A stretch of DNA of 64,000 nt from Phytophthora hibernalis (taxonomy: Eukaryota; Oomycota; Peronosporomycetes; Peronosporales; Peronosporaceae), in assembly GCA_012656075.1 (NCBI GenBank), contig JAAKBF010000018.1:558001-622000 (forward strand). Reading direction: 5' to 3'. Below the pieces are notes generated by a model that had not been told where the DNA came from, ran no database searches, and worked only from the letters and a program-made list of their open reading frames with translations. Below, piece by piece: positions 33,165 through 44,928 of the stretch. Position numbers and translations under genes: made by a program. The stretch's first letter is position 1; the number at the start of each line of letters is the position of its first letter.

Positions 33165-33539
33165 CTAACCTATTTTCTGATCATGTGTAGTTTCAACGAG
33201 AACAGTAAAGGCGATATTTAATGCCAGCAGCGTATTGCTTGTCTTTCCGTCTCATTTTCGTACCACTCCACTGCCGGTAGATCAGCAAGAACATCCAATT
33301 GATCAAGTAGTTCGCGTCACGCGTCGGTGAATTTGGATGTGGAAAAATGGAGGTCCACAACATTGGCTCCATGTCAGACCCGGCGACTAGAGTTTTCAAC
33401 AGCTCAGGAATTGCGGCCTTCACCTGGTTTTCAGTACTTTCACCTCATTATGACCTAGCAACGCGTTTACTGTCTCGATGTCATCTTCGGCCTGAGATAT
33501 AGCCGTTCCCTACCATATTCCAGAGTGCTCCAGCCAGTC
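33165..33539. other. Flank of the transposon
   Basis: Begins with the right copy of the 9-bp target duplication (33165-33173). A minus-strand ORF at 33423-33193 (MKAAIPELLKTLVAGSDMEP) may belong to a decayed host gene; not recognised. Confidence 0.35.
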
Positions 33540-33990
33540 TCCTACTGCACGTCGTTGTCATCGCTTACCAATGCAAGCAACCGTGCAATCCCTCCGGCTA
33601 CTGCACTCTGCACTTGATTCTCATCGTTCACTGCTAGCTTCAGCAGTGCTCCAGCAGCCACCTCCTTCTGCATGTCGTTGCCGTCCCGTACGAGCACAAC
33701 CAATGGCGCAATCCCTCCCGCAACTGCGATCTGCACTTTATTCTCATCGTTCACTGCTAGATTCCAGAGTGCTCTAGCAGCCTCCTCCTTCTGCACGTCG
33801 TTGCCGTCTCTTACCAGCACAACCAATGGTGCAAATCCCTCCGGCTACTGCGATCTGCACCTGATTATCATCGTTCATTGCTAGCTTCCAGAGTGCTTTA
33901 GCAGCCTCCTCCTTCTGCACGTCGCGGCCGAGTTTCATCAAAGTCACTAACAGAGGAATTCCTCCTGCCGCCGCGAAATTCCCACTCTGT
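33540..33990 (-). pseudogene. Armadillo-repeat protein fragment
   Basis: Three to four armadillo repeats in tandem, each about 42 residues with the core ALWNLAVNDENKVQIAVAGG followed by IAPLVVLVRDGNDVQKEEAA. Armadillo repeats form a binding superhelix. The repeats start and end abruptly, and the frame changes near 33833-33835, where the A run is one base longer than at the same place in the next repeat (gcaaatccc against gcaatccc). No start or tail of a full gene is visible. Confidence 0.65.
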
Positions 33991-34310
33991 GACTGTCACT
34001 CACCTGCCATACAAAATATGTCGGCAGATATTGTCGGTTTCGAAGCGACCTTTCAGATTTTCACTTCGCTCACAATTTGATACAGATTAACCTGACACAC
34101 CTGATAGCATCCGTGGACACAGGTATAGCAATACTATCTGATTTGGCAGTAGACGCTAGCGATAGTCCAAGCTACCACCACCACTTGATGCAAAACAGCA
34201 GGTTGTCGAGTCGTAGTGGCGGTAGCAGCAGCCTGTGATGAGCCGACCGCGCCGGCGATTGCTTCTTCGAGCAGTAGCCAGGCTGTGGGTCGGGAGTACC
34301 AGCGGCAGCT

Positions 34311-35014
34311 CTATCTCAAAATGACCGTTTGCAGCTGCTCCGTCTATTGCGTCTGTTGTGCATCTCACCCTCTGGTTCTCGTACAGCCATTTCACCACCT
34401 CAAAGTGTCCGTTCTTAGCAGCATTATCCATCCCCCAGCTCGAGCACACGGAACCATCAGCAGTATGCAACCACTTCACGACATCGAAATGTCCATGAAT
34501 TGCCGCTTCACCAATTGTCCGCTCTGGTTCCTTGTCTTCTGCAACACTAATCAACCACTTCACAGCCTCCAAATGGCCGTTTCCAGCTGCAAATGCAAGT
34601 ACTCCGACCATATAGTAGCCATATTTCCACGCAGCTTCATAGTACCTAGGAGTAGCTTTTCCCATGCGCCTTCTTGCCATCGTGTCGATGCCACGTTCAT
34701 GCAGCCACTTGACAACAGCAAGATGGCCGTGTTTGGCTGCGATTTCCAATGCGTTGTCGAAATCTGCTGTCCATGGTCCACGACCACCTTGACGTTCGGT
34801 CATCCACTGAAACACATGAAGGTGCCCGCCTCGTGCCGCTGCTTGAACCGCATCATTCCACACTGGTGCTGTCCGCTCTAGTAAGAACTCGAGGGTATGT
34901 TTGGATGCACCACCCTCACATGCAGCATTGAACGCTGTCTGGTCCCATACTTTCGCGAGAAATGCGTCGATATTGTGAGTCACATGCGGAAGCTGGTCAC
35001 CTTTTGCTGCAATC
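34311..35014 (-). pseudogene. Ankyrin-repeat gene, copy 2 (truncated, split by LINE)
   Basis: Nearly identical (a few differences in about 700 bp) to 47665-48366 of copy 3, covering the N-terminal ankyrin repeats (for example GHLHVFQWMTERQGGRGPW and NGHFEVVKWLYENQRV). The 3' end of homology is at 34311, where unrelated sequence follows. The 5' end was cut by the LINE at 35014; the remainder of the first codons continues at 44929 beyond the LINE. Its run of five C at 34432-34436 keeps the frame that copy 3 loses with four. The codon for the start Met is absent on the far side because of a small deletion. Not a functional gene. Confidence 0.8.
34999..35014. repeat. Left target-site duplication of the LINE (16 bp)
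   Basis: accttttgctgcaatc at the 5' end of the LINE; an identical copy follows its A-rich 3' end at 44913-44928. Confidence 0.9.
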
Positions 35015-35115
35015 ACTCGTAAAAATACCCGCTTAAAGAAAGGTCGTTTAGGAGTAAGCGTCACGGAGAGCAGAAACAGCGTACACGGAGTTGGTGGCGG
35101 GCCAATTCTCGACAG

Positions 35116-37625
35116 ATGCAAACCACACCGGAGACCGGCAGAGAGGCTGGTGCCCCTGATCCAGGCATACAGGCTTCCGAGATTTACCTCAGGACAGAGC
35201 CCTTCTCGGACACCAGGCAAGGAGATGGGGACCAGGTCGAGGATCATGCTGGGGATGACCCCGAGCAGCACGAGGGAGCCAAGGGTCGCTCGAAGGGGCA
35301 CCCACTGGACCACGAGATGGAGAGCAAAACTGAAACGGATGCCAATAGCAGCCTACCTACTGACGGACGCAAGGAGAGACAACATGAGCTGGTATGGGCA
35401 GATAGCACAGGGACGACGTGGAGAGATAAGGTGCGGAGCACAAACATCACGGGTGCCAACATAACGGAGGACGCAGCACGGAATGCGCACATGTTGGCAG
35501 GAATTTGGAACCCGCACCACAAAAAGCTGCTAATAAGCACTTTAATGACTGATTGGGACGCGCCGGCGACCGCGGAAGGGACTCAGGACGAAGAAGCCAT
35601 GCGTCAAGAGGCATTGGCCACCGCCAACGCTAGTTGTGATGAAAGCATCCGAGCGTGGAGCCAACGAGAAAGCGACATTCTTATGGCGTACTTGAGCACG
35701 GGGCTAGATCTCCCGCACCCTCCAAATTTTGTAAAAGAAATTCTTATTGGGAGAATCGTGCGATGTTAGAGGACTTCCATGACAAGTACTGTAATCGGAC
35801 GCTCACGGCGACTGTACCTGCTTCGGTCCGGCTGCTCAGGAATGTAGCTCATGCCGCGATTTTCCGGGAATTGTTCGACGCCAACACGGACAACAACACG
35901 GGACACTCTTTGATGCGTGCTTTCCAAAAGGATGTTAAAAGACTGAGCTTGGATGCGAATCAAACGTTGAATGTGACTTACTACTCCAGGACGGCGGCAA
36001 ATAGGTGGCAAGACAAAGCATTGCGATTGCAAAAAGCGGTGATAATCCTACGTGACACGCAACGTGCGGAAGGCACGGACGGAACGGGCCAGTACACGCC
36101 CGCACAACAGGAGATCCAATACGCGATCCGTGTTTATGGAGGTGAGAAGATGGGCTTGACAGCTTTGGTGAGAATGATAGCGAACGTGACTGTAGCCAAG
36201 ATTCTTGGTGTGAAATACGCTCGGGAGCAGCGGGCAGACATCTATGACAATCGCTATCACACTATCCGTTTTGCGCAGTGGGGATGCCCCATTGCACTTC
36301 AGGGTGTCTCAAGGATCCAGACGGAGGCGCACGAACTCACGATTCATCATTTTTAGCAATACCTAAGGAAACCATGTGCGCACTGTCTGAATCCCCGCCA
36401 TGGAACAATGAAATGCACGGCGACACACAACAAAATCCAGAGCATGAGGCAGAAAGCGACAAGACTATTGGATGGAACACAACCCCACCCTATGGAGGCA
36501 ACGAGAAGGAGTTCCAAGTTGCCAACATAACTGCACTGATCGAATTGTTTCACAGCAAGTCACATGAAGCGTCACGGGAGGCGAAATTGTTGCCACTGGT
36601 ACCTGCTCCATCACAGGCACTCATTGATGTGGCAAGAATCAACGCCCAGACCACCACTGAAGTCACTAATGGCGACAGTACAGAAGATTTCAAAGCTCCT
36701 ACAGGCAGAAATGGACGGCTTCACGACTAAGACGGCCAAACTGAGCAAGGGGTGCGCGGAAGGCTAAGCGGGAAGCTGAAGCGAGACACAAGACAACACA
36801 ACAACACGTGGAGACCACAGGACCGCAAACCAAAGTGACCATGGAGAGGAACGGTAACCACAAACGATCAGGGCTACACCCTGCGCCTACTAAAGGGGGC
36901 AACGCTCAACTAAACGATTCGCGAAGTTCCAGAGGGAGAACACACTTGGCAGGTTCGAGGCACTCGCTGACTCGGACAGTGAGGACAACGATTCGGTGGG
37001 GATGGAGGTGGACGAATCCCACGAAATGTATGGAGAGGACTCGGGCTCAGATGATGAAGCACCGTATGCGTACACTGCGGCGAGTAGTGATAATGGCCCC
37101 GAAGGGTTGGCGCAGCAGGAACTACCAGCAAAAACCACAGATGTTGACATGCTTGACGACGCCGAACAATATTCAGGCAGCCATCCACAGGAGTTAGAGG
37201 CGTCGCGGACTCAGAATCCGACAGGAACTACGTCGTCCAAATTGACTGCCAGTACGAAAATGAGGAAACAAAGGGCAGGTGCTGCTGGAATAGGCCTGCC
37301 TGATGGAGCAATTAAGGGAATGCAAACCAGCATGGCCAAATTCATGCATCAGGCAGCACAACTAGCATTGAAAACGACGATTAGTGACAAAGGGGATTTG
37401 GATTCTCAAGTCAGGCGGGATCAAGCTCAACCCGACATGATGATCCCAACTACTCCAGACTCGCAGGAAGATTTTACCATGGGCGAATCGAGAACTGGAC
37501 TGGACGAAGGCGATGCGGACATGCCCATACAAGTAGGACAGTGGCTTGCAAGTTTAATGGACAGGAGGTCGCAGTCACGGCGAATGGGCAGTGCGCTTTC
37601 TTGGCATTACTCGCCTCGAACGTGA
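35116..37625 (+). CDS. LINE ORF1 region, N-terminal part (frameshifted)
   Basis: Open in pieces: 35116-35769, 35655-36356, 36278-36730 and 36996-37625 in different frames. The start is polar and acidic. A more conserved-looking segment (MLEDFHDKYCNRTLTATV, then MRAFQKDVKRLSLDANQTL) resembles a globular nucleic-acid-binding part, and the last segment is acidic and Ser/Pro-rich (DESHEMYGEDSGSDDEAPYA). No CCHC knuckle is visible. I do not recognise a family; by position this is the gag-like first ORF. Confidence 0.5.
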
Positions 37626-38386
37626 ACTTCAAAGGGACTGACATGAAATTAACACCGGAGGTGGTTAAGGATGCGAAGGATTTGAAATGGAATGTATATT
37701 CACTCATGATGGCAAACCTGAGGAAAGATGTCGAATTGAATTTGGTGGATCCGATACGAGAATGTGCCAAATTGTATCCGGCTCAAACACCACACAACTC
37801 GATACAAGGGGCAACCGCAGCGCTTTACGTGCATTACGGCACAGCACGCCGGCGCCACATTGGTAAAAGTGTACCAGCGTCTTTCTGGGCGGGGACGCAT
37901 GAGCTGCGCGCAATGTCACAATATTTCCGAGACCCCATCATTGTGCTTGAGACGACGGAATTCAATGATGCGCACATCCAGAGATATTCATACCAGACAC
38001 ACCGATTGGAAGATGGAACTGACCATGAAAGCGGCTCAGTAGAGGCACTCACAGATAGAGTAGCGACGGAATACTTGCGCAACTGCTGGACGCTGCACGT
38101 ATTGCCTATTTTCATGGTCCTTCGCCTCCAAGAAAAACACTTTTATGGGGTCAGCCACGGGGACCTGTTCCTGAAGTGGAGAGCCGAAGGGGATCCAGAT
38201 TACATGAACGCAATAGCAGCAGAGCTGACCTGGAAACAAACCATCAACACAATGACGGAATACGAACGCAATGTTGACCTCAAAACGGTTAATCACTTAG
38301 CGGATAGCGCAGACGTGAATAAGCTGCTGTCAAAACGATATGAAATGCAGGAAAGACTCGTCTTAGTACACTCTCGTCTCGGTTAG
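37541..38386 (+). CDS. OTU-type cysteine protease domain in the LINE
   Basis: Open stretch of 281 codons with the features of an OTU peptidase: TANGQCAFLALLASN with the nucleophile Cys at about residue 18 (37592), FWAGTHELRAMSQYF followed by RDPIIVLE, the typical central helix and strand, and HFYGVSHGDLF near residue 205 with the catalytic His. OTU enzymes cut ubiquitin chains. It overlaps the preceding piece of ORF1, so it is probably part of the same polyprotein after one frame break. OTU domains occur in a minority of retroelements; I cannot check how close this one is to known examples. Confidence 0.6.
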   Translation: MACKFNGQEVAVTANGQCAFLALLASNVNFKGTDMKLTPEVVKDAKDLKWNVYSLMMANLRKDVELNLVDPIRECAKLYPAQTPHNSIQGATAALYVHYGTARRRHIGKSVPASFWAGTHELRAMSQYFRDPIIVLETTEFNDAHIQRYSYQTHRLEDGTDHESGSVEALTDRVATEYLRNCWTLHVLPIFMVLRLQEKHFYGVSHGDLFLKWRAEGDPDYMNAIAAELTWKQTINTMTEYERNVDLKTVNHLADSADVNKLLSKRYEMQERLVLVHSRLG

Positions 38387-38493
38387 ACAGTAATGACCTA
38401 GACACGTCGTGGGACCACCGGCTACTGACAGAAGTACAAAGAATTCACGAGGACTATGGGGTCGATAGATATGTATCCAGCTCACAACCTGAC

Positions 38494-39276
38494 ATGACTA
38501 CCGGATCCATAGCAAGCAAATACCCCAAACGGTATTCTCGGGCTGCAACTGGAGATGTAGTCATGACTTCGTACTTCAGAATACTACGCGACTCTGCTGA
38601 GGCACCAATGGATCCGGCAGATAAACCGATGGAAACACTCATGCACTCCGCGAATCAAGAAGCGTTCATCAAGTGGAGCACCCTCTACCGGACTCCTGCC
38701 ACGAAACGCAGAACCAAGCTAACACATATACGATCGTGGCTGATGACGACACCGAAGGTAGCTCGGCATTTATTCGCATTCTTGCCGTACCCTGAACTGG
38801 AAGTGAAACAATGGACAATGACGGACATAGATATGTGGGGATCACAGGAAGTATATCATGAACAATGCAACGCGATTGAAAGGGTACTGAATGATCCTAA
38901 CATCACAGAAACCGCACGAGATTTTTGCTCCACCTGGTCGCAGGCATGCAAGGATCCAACGCTCCATCCAGAGTCGTCTCATGCATTGGCGAGGTCATCT
39001 GACCGGTGGGCACGACTATCACAATGGGTACCGCGCAATAAATGTCGAGCACAACCGCCAGAATTGACAGAGATGGAGTGGCATGTACTCCATATTCTAC
39101 CCTACACGGTGGTAGACTGGAATGACACGCCGGCGGGCAAAGCTCCACATGGAGCAAGAGCGAGTTGGTACGATTCCTTCGCGGCGGTGAGAGCACTGTG
39201 CCATGGTGTTGTAGATCACACCGACTGGAGTGGTGCAACGATGATGTCCACGGGTAAAGCGTGGGGAGAAGAATGA
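38494..39276 (+). CDS. LINE ORF1 region, C-terminal part, unknown
   Basis: Open for 260 codons, following the OTU domain. Trp-rich, with TKLTHIRSWLMTTPKVARHL and LTEMEWHVLHILPYTVVDW. No family recognised. Probably the end of the ORF1 polyprotein. It is followed by a 215-bp stretch before ORF2, with a small ORF at 39261-39515. Confidence 0.4.
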   Translation: MTTGSIASKYPKRYSRAATGDVVMTSYFRILRDSAEAPMDPADKPMETLMHSANQEAFIKWSTLYRTPATKRRTKLTHIRSWLMTTPKVARHLFAFLPYPELEVKQWTMTDIDMWGSQEVYHEQCNAIERVLNDPNITETARDFCSTWSQACKDPTLHPESSHALARSSDRWARLSQWVPRNKCRAQPPELTEMEWHVLHILPYTVVDWNDTPAGKAPHGARASWYDSFAAVRALCHGVVDHTDWSGATMMSTGKAWGEE

Positions 39277-39490
39277 CTCACAGTCGCAACCCTCACAGCA
39301 ATACTAAGGGCACTCTAGAACATGCCAACGAGCCGTATTCAGATTTGTCAGCACATACGGATACGACTGACAACCCCGATCACGGAAGTGTACTCACGCC
39401 AGAAAGGGTATATCAAACGAGGCGGGTGACAACGGAGACGGAAACTAGGAGGAGAAGTTTGCCAGACAAAATCAGCGAGCTACCGCCTCA

Positions 39491-42400
39491 TTGCACAGAG
39501 AACAGAGGGGAATGAAGAATTATTTCAATCCAATGGAGGTGGATGACCGAAAACAAAAAGGCATAACAAAGTTGTTTAAGCAACACAACAAGACAATAGA
39601 AAAACAGAAGCTACAAGAACGGGAATACGAGACAGCACAACGAGCAGCGACACTACATGCAGAAGACCAGACTTTTGGTTTCGTTACCCAAAATGTGAAT
39701 GGCTTTGGGAACACTGAGGCGGACCGGGCCCATTGGTTTCAGAACTTTGGTATTCGGGATGAACACGGCAGGCAGGACGTGATAATTATCCAAGAAACAC
39801 ATGTGGAAAAGCAGGAGGTACAAAAATACAGTCATACGTATGCGAGTCGCTGGGGTTTTTGAACGGGTCAGCAACAACCGACACTGTCCTTTTGGGCGCA
39901 TTCCATTGACCGGAAAGGAGGTGTGGCCATATTAGTAGACCCCTATGGGTCTTTCAAACATGCCACTCCGATACATCAGGATAAATGGAGCCCACATTTC
40001 AATGCCTTACGCGGAGTGGTAGATGGCAAACACATGATAGTCTGCAACATATATGCACCTCATCAGCATGCTGCAAGAGAACAATTATTTTCCGCTTTAC
40101 AAGACCTGGAATTTGATAAGACAGATCTATTACTGGTAGGTGGCGATTTCAACTGCACGCTGGATCTGTGGCTGATCGGAGCTATAGTAGCGGTGTCAGC
40201 GGTCATGACTCACCAGCATTATGCAACTTATTGGAAACTTGGAGAGTACTTGATCCAATCGCGGTAGCTTGCCCCAGCAAATGGTCGGGCAAAATGCTGG
40301 ATCAGCATAGGGCAGATACGCATTTACCTACCACTACTCAGTCCCGGGGAAAGGGCCTGCTAGTTCGAGATTGGATCGATGGTATGTTAACGCAACCACG
40401 ATGCAATGGGTAGCTGCTTGGAATCTGGTCCACATGGGAAATAATCCGGACCACAAACGTGCCAAGCTCCACATAAGATCCCCGGACGACCCAATACGGA
40501 TCAAAAGGCCATCGAAATTGCATCCGGTACCATCCTTCGCCCAGACGGCAGTACAGGATGCAACCAAACAATTATTAACAGAATTCCGCTGCAAGCTACA
40601 AGAGACCAACCCCAAGGCTCAGGAGGCTGCGGATATGTGGGATAATTTAAAGCTGGAGATTACTAGAAGAACCAGAATATGCATACGTGAACGGAGACGA
40701 GCACTCAAACATACCAGGAAACAAAAGCTAGCACGATGATCAGACAACAGATTCGTCATCAGGCGGAATTGGCTGGTGAACCAGTTACGCTCGAAAGTAT
40801 AACGGACGAATTAGACGCATTGAGTCTAGAAGATATCGCGGGGCCAACACGAGCTGCGAGACTCAGAAGAGCAATCGCAGATTGTAAACGCAGTAGGGGA
40901 GAGGCCAAGCAACAACAATTGTTCCGAGAAGCCACACATTGGACTGGGAAAACTACAAAAATTGATCGGACGGGTTCCCAACAAACACTCAGACAATGTC
41001 ATCCATCACCTCGATCACATACCTGGAGCCCCTCCGAGAAAGCAACACGAAAAAGCGGACATTTTGGCCGACGCCTGGCAGCCGATTTTACAGCAGCCAG
41101 CCACTGCAACAACCAGGATCAAACAGGTGTTAGACTGGACAGAAGCCGAAACTGAGCCCTCAACGGCCCAACAGGCGATTGATGACGACCTCACCGATGA
41201 AGACATCCGAAGGGCGCTGCGAGCTTGCAAGAAAGACAAAGCTTCTGGACCGGATCGTCTAGGCAATGGATGGTACAGATATTATGAGGATGATCTAGTA
41301 CCCATTTTGACGATACTGTTTAATGCTTGGTATGACTCAGGGATTTTCCCGAAAACCTTCTCGAAGCAGACATTTTCTGCCTCAAAAAGGGGACTGGCAC
41401 CAAATGCTTTGAATTTCAGGCCACTCGCTTTGATAAACACTGATAATAAGATTTTCACACGAGTTTTGGCGAGCAGAGTGGGAAGTACGCTGCCGGAGAC
41501 CATTCACATGAATCAAAATGGTTTCGTACCAGGGCGCACTATCCACGAAACATTAGATCAGCCCAAAACATGGTTATCACAGATCCTACGCAACATGATG
41601 CTACTGCAATGCTGCTGGATTCCAAGAAAGCGTATGATTCCTAAACAGGTATTATATGCTGGCAGTATTACGCAGGAAAGGATATCCCGAAAAATTCGTT
41701 AGAGCTGTCGCTGCAATACATGATGGTACCTCAGTGAGAGTTTTAGCTAATGGGTACACGTCCAGGAGAATTGAGGTCACTAGTGGCATACGACAGGGCT
41801 GCCCTCTGGCCCCGTTATTATTCATTATTGCGCTCGACCCATTATATCGGAAGCTCGACGGATTCTTGGGCATCAAAGGCGTGGTAGTCCAATCTGCAGC
41901 GGGTAGTTTCGAGTTGAGAGTTGCGGGCTTTGCGGACGACACTACAGCGTTTGTAAAGAGCCCAAAAGACATTCCTTTGATCATGCGCGATCTGGTTATA
42001 TTTGGGGAAGCCTCGGGCTTGCAGATCAACACCAGCAAAACACAGGTGATTGCTCTACATCCAGCTGGCCCTCAGCAGGACAATATTGCCTGCAGCGCTT
42101 AGTTACACAGACCCGACTGTGGCTTGCAGGTATCTGGGACTACAGGTGGGCAGCTTTTACAACCTGACACATCCTGGAGAGTGGCTATCACCAAACTGGA
42201 GACATGTCTTCGCATAGCATCGCAAAAATTGCGACGGTGGATCACCGAAGCTTAGTAGCAGCGGCGGTAATCATACCGAGCCTATTGTTCATTGCAAGAC
42301 ACGAATGACCCAGTACGGCAATCGTTAACGACATTGACAAAGGATTCGAAATTACGTCTGGCACGGGTTGTTTACAGCTGAATTGACAGGAGCGAAAGCT

Positions 42401-44691
42401 TGGCTGGATGCAGACTTGGCAACATTGCCGAGAACAGCGGGGGCTTAGCGATACCGGTATTGCGCGCGGAACTGGTAGCACTAGCTGCGATCACGGTTCG
42501 AAAATGGGCGGAATCTGGGACGAAACATATGCACATAGTAGGCGACATCTTATTTCATAGCATGAAAGGAGGACTGGCCCCCATGGTCCACATCATGCCT
42601 GAATATGCCAAGGAGTCATCAAAGGGTTTCCGTCGTAGTACATCGCTTTGGATAACTGGACGGAGGATGTTAGCAGAAACTGGGCTAGCAGAACCGGAAT
42701 CTGACTGTAACCGGAGAAAATTGGTAGCTAAAGCCTACTTAATAGGGGAATACGCACAAAGTGGGGCACGAGACAGATCGAGTTAAATTGCTCAGAACTA
42801 TTGAGTCAATTGCGGGGCACATACGAATACAAAAAGCACGCAGAACACAATAAGGCTCAGATGGAATGGCTACAATATGCAGACATGAATATCCTCCAAG
42901 TTTACACTAGAGATGGCACCCGACTATCACTCACACAGGCAAGTGGGTGCCCAATCATAAGATCGGTGATGTATTCAGGTGGCAGAATACGCGGAATGGG
43001 ACAATCACCTTTGAGGTATCAGATGCCTGGAGCTCTCAGGGGCAAAGACGAACCGCAGAGGAGTTAGCAGTGACACTCGTTTGCAATTACGTGGCATTAG
43101 TGCAGCGTCGAGTGTTTCCAAGGGAGGTGATATTTGAGGCGACTCCTTTGGACCACCCAGTCATAGGCGAACTCAGCACTGGGGATGCAACACATTTGCT
43201 CGTCCACAGCTCGATAGCAGGTCAACCCAAAAGCATAACGGTGACTCACCATGAGGACATGAAGCAGGCCATTGTGAATTACATGGCACCGGAGGTGACG
43301 GTGACAGAGGTCCACCCCCATCCGGACCTCAGCAGACTAGTGTGCTTATGGGCTGGACAGCGAAGATGGAATCAACACCGCAGGGTCTACATAAACAGGG
43401 CCATGACGGCGATGAGGAAAAAGCATTTGACAAGCAAAGAAAACGACAGGAAAAGTGGAAACATGCCAGCAAAAACGCAGCGGCCGGGCTAACCCTGATG
43501 CACTGGCAACGAATACGGAAAATTATCGGGTTGGGGCCATGGGGCGAACAAACGCTACTCAGGTTAAAATTGCATGCGTATAACACCTTTGACGTACGTA
43601 ATGGGAAAATGGGGTGGCCGCATTCACAATGCATACATATGCAAGATGTGGATGTACATCACATGTTCTGGGATTGCGAATCCGCAAAATTGCTACGGAA
43701 AACGATGATACAACCTTGGCGCAAACTTGGAGTCCGGGAGCAGGGCTTGAAGAAGGCTTTCTTAGGCTCCAAAATGGTACCGAACGGAGTATGTGAGTTA
43801 ACCAGGTCGATTAGTCCATCGCGGGGCACTACTAAACAATTAACGGAAGACATCTCCACGTTAATAAGTGCGTGCTGGAGCATTGGAGTTGCCATTTATT
43901 TCAATCCATATGGATGGCGAATCAATTTTTGACGACACAAATGACGTCACGACGGATATCACATAGCGAGGCTAAGGAAAACACTACGCCAAGGATACAG
44001 AACGGTACACTTGCACTTGCAGGCTCAGCACCAGGGACACTACAGCGAAACGGCAGCACTTGCTGTACGGAGAACGCTAGGCAGCAGTATACCACCACAG
44101 CTAAATGGACTCCCCAGACAGGAGGGCATGGTGTATTTACTGTATTATGGAGGACGCACCAACACCAAAACAGGAGCGGCTGGGAGTGGAGTGGCAGTGG
44201 TACGGGTGGACGATACGGATGAAACAAGCACAGTTGTCTGGCTGGGACAAATGTCCTATGCCACCTCGAGACTGACAAATCAACACGTCACCAGTTTAGC
44301 ATTGCTAACGGGATTATTGGCATGCACAAAGCAGCGATTTACTCCATTGCACATCATAGGAGATAATGAGATGCTAGTCAAACAGCATCGGAACCGCATG
44401 CACCCGAAAGCGAGGCACTCACGCGGCATCTACTGGAGATGTAGACGACTAACTGATATAGTGGACATACACGATTGGCACCAGCAACAACGCGGAGACA
44501 ACAGGATGGCAGTAGAACTGGCTAAAGCTGCAATGAAAAGCGGAACTAGCAAACAAGTCACTTTGACGGAACATCAGTTAGTCAAGACGCAATGGATCCA
44601 GGTCACAAGACACTTGGAGGACGACATAAGACAATGGAAGCAGACGATGGAAGACACAACACAAGCGGATGTTGTGGCCGCTGGCTCATAA
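39491..44691 (+). CDS. LINE ORF2: endonuclease, reverse transcriptase, RNase H (frameshifted)
   Basis: Parts in order. AP-endonuclease (39491-40160): VTQNVNGFG, IIIQETH, NIYAPHQ and VGGDFN. Reverse transcriptase (about 41150-42080): KDKASGPDRLG, NFRPLALINTDNKIFTR, NQNGFVPGRTIHETLD, LDSKKAYDS, GIRQGCPLAPLLFIIALDPL, the catalytic FADDTTAF and GLQINTSKTQ. A Cys/His segment (HSQCIHMQ, HHMFWDCESA, about 43620-43690). RNase H (44120-44560): YYGGRTNTKTGAAGSGVAV, where the usual first Asp appears to be Gly, HIIGDNEM and DWHQQQRGDNRMAVELA. An in-frame TGA lies near 39860 and at least eight frame changes follow, so the copy cannot be translated as given. Confidence 0.8.
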
Positions 44692-44912
44692 GGCTGCCGG
44701 CAAGGATGGGGAGGCGTAAGTCCAATAATCTATTTGCTGTCGCTGGAATTGCAATAATTTATTGCCCACCATTTCTCTGCAGCATCAATAATCTATTTCG
44801 TCTGATAACAATGCAATAATGGAGAAAATGCTAGGAGTCGGCATAAGGACGACAACTAGAACGGACATAGGAAGTACACTAAGTGACATCAATGTACCTC
44901 TCTGAAAAACAA

Positions 44913-44928
44913 ACCTTTTGCTGCAATC
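44913..44928. repeat. Right target-site duplication of the LINE (16 bp)
   Basis: Identical to 34999-35014; follows the A-rich 3' end of the LINE. Confidence 0.9.

Larger units (their letters stand above)
35015..44912 (+). mobile_element. Non-LTR retrotransposon (LINE) with APE endonuclease, RT and RNase H
   Basis: A 9.9-kb element bounded by a 16-bp target duplication and ending in a short A-rich tail (ctgaaaaacaa), as expected of target-primed reverse transcription. The order is an unusually long first coding part (35116-39276), which includes an OTU-type protease, then ORF2 (39491-44691) with AP-endonuclease, reverse transcriptase, a Cys/His region and RNase H. The RNase H suggests a relative of the I/Tad-type groups. 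It sits in the N-terminal codons of ankyrin copy 2. Despite sharp ends it has more than ten frame breaks. Confidence 0.85.
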
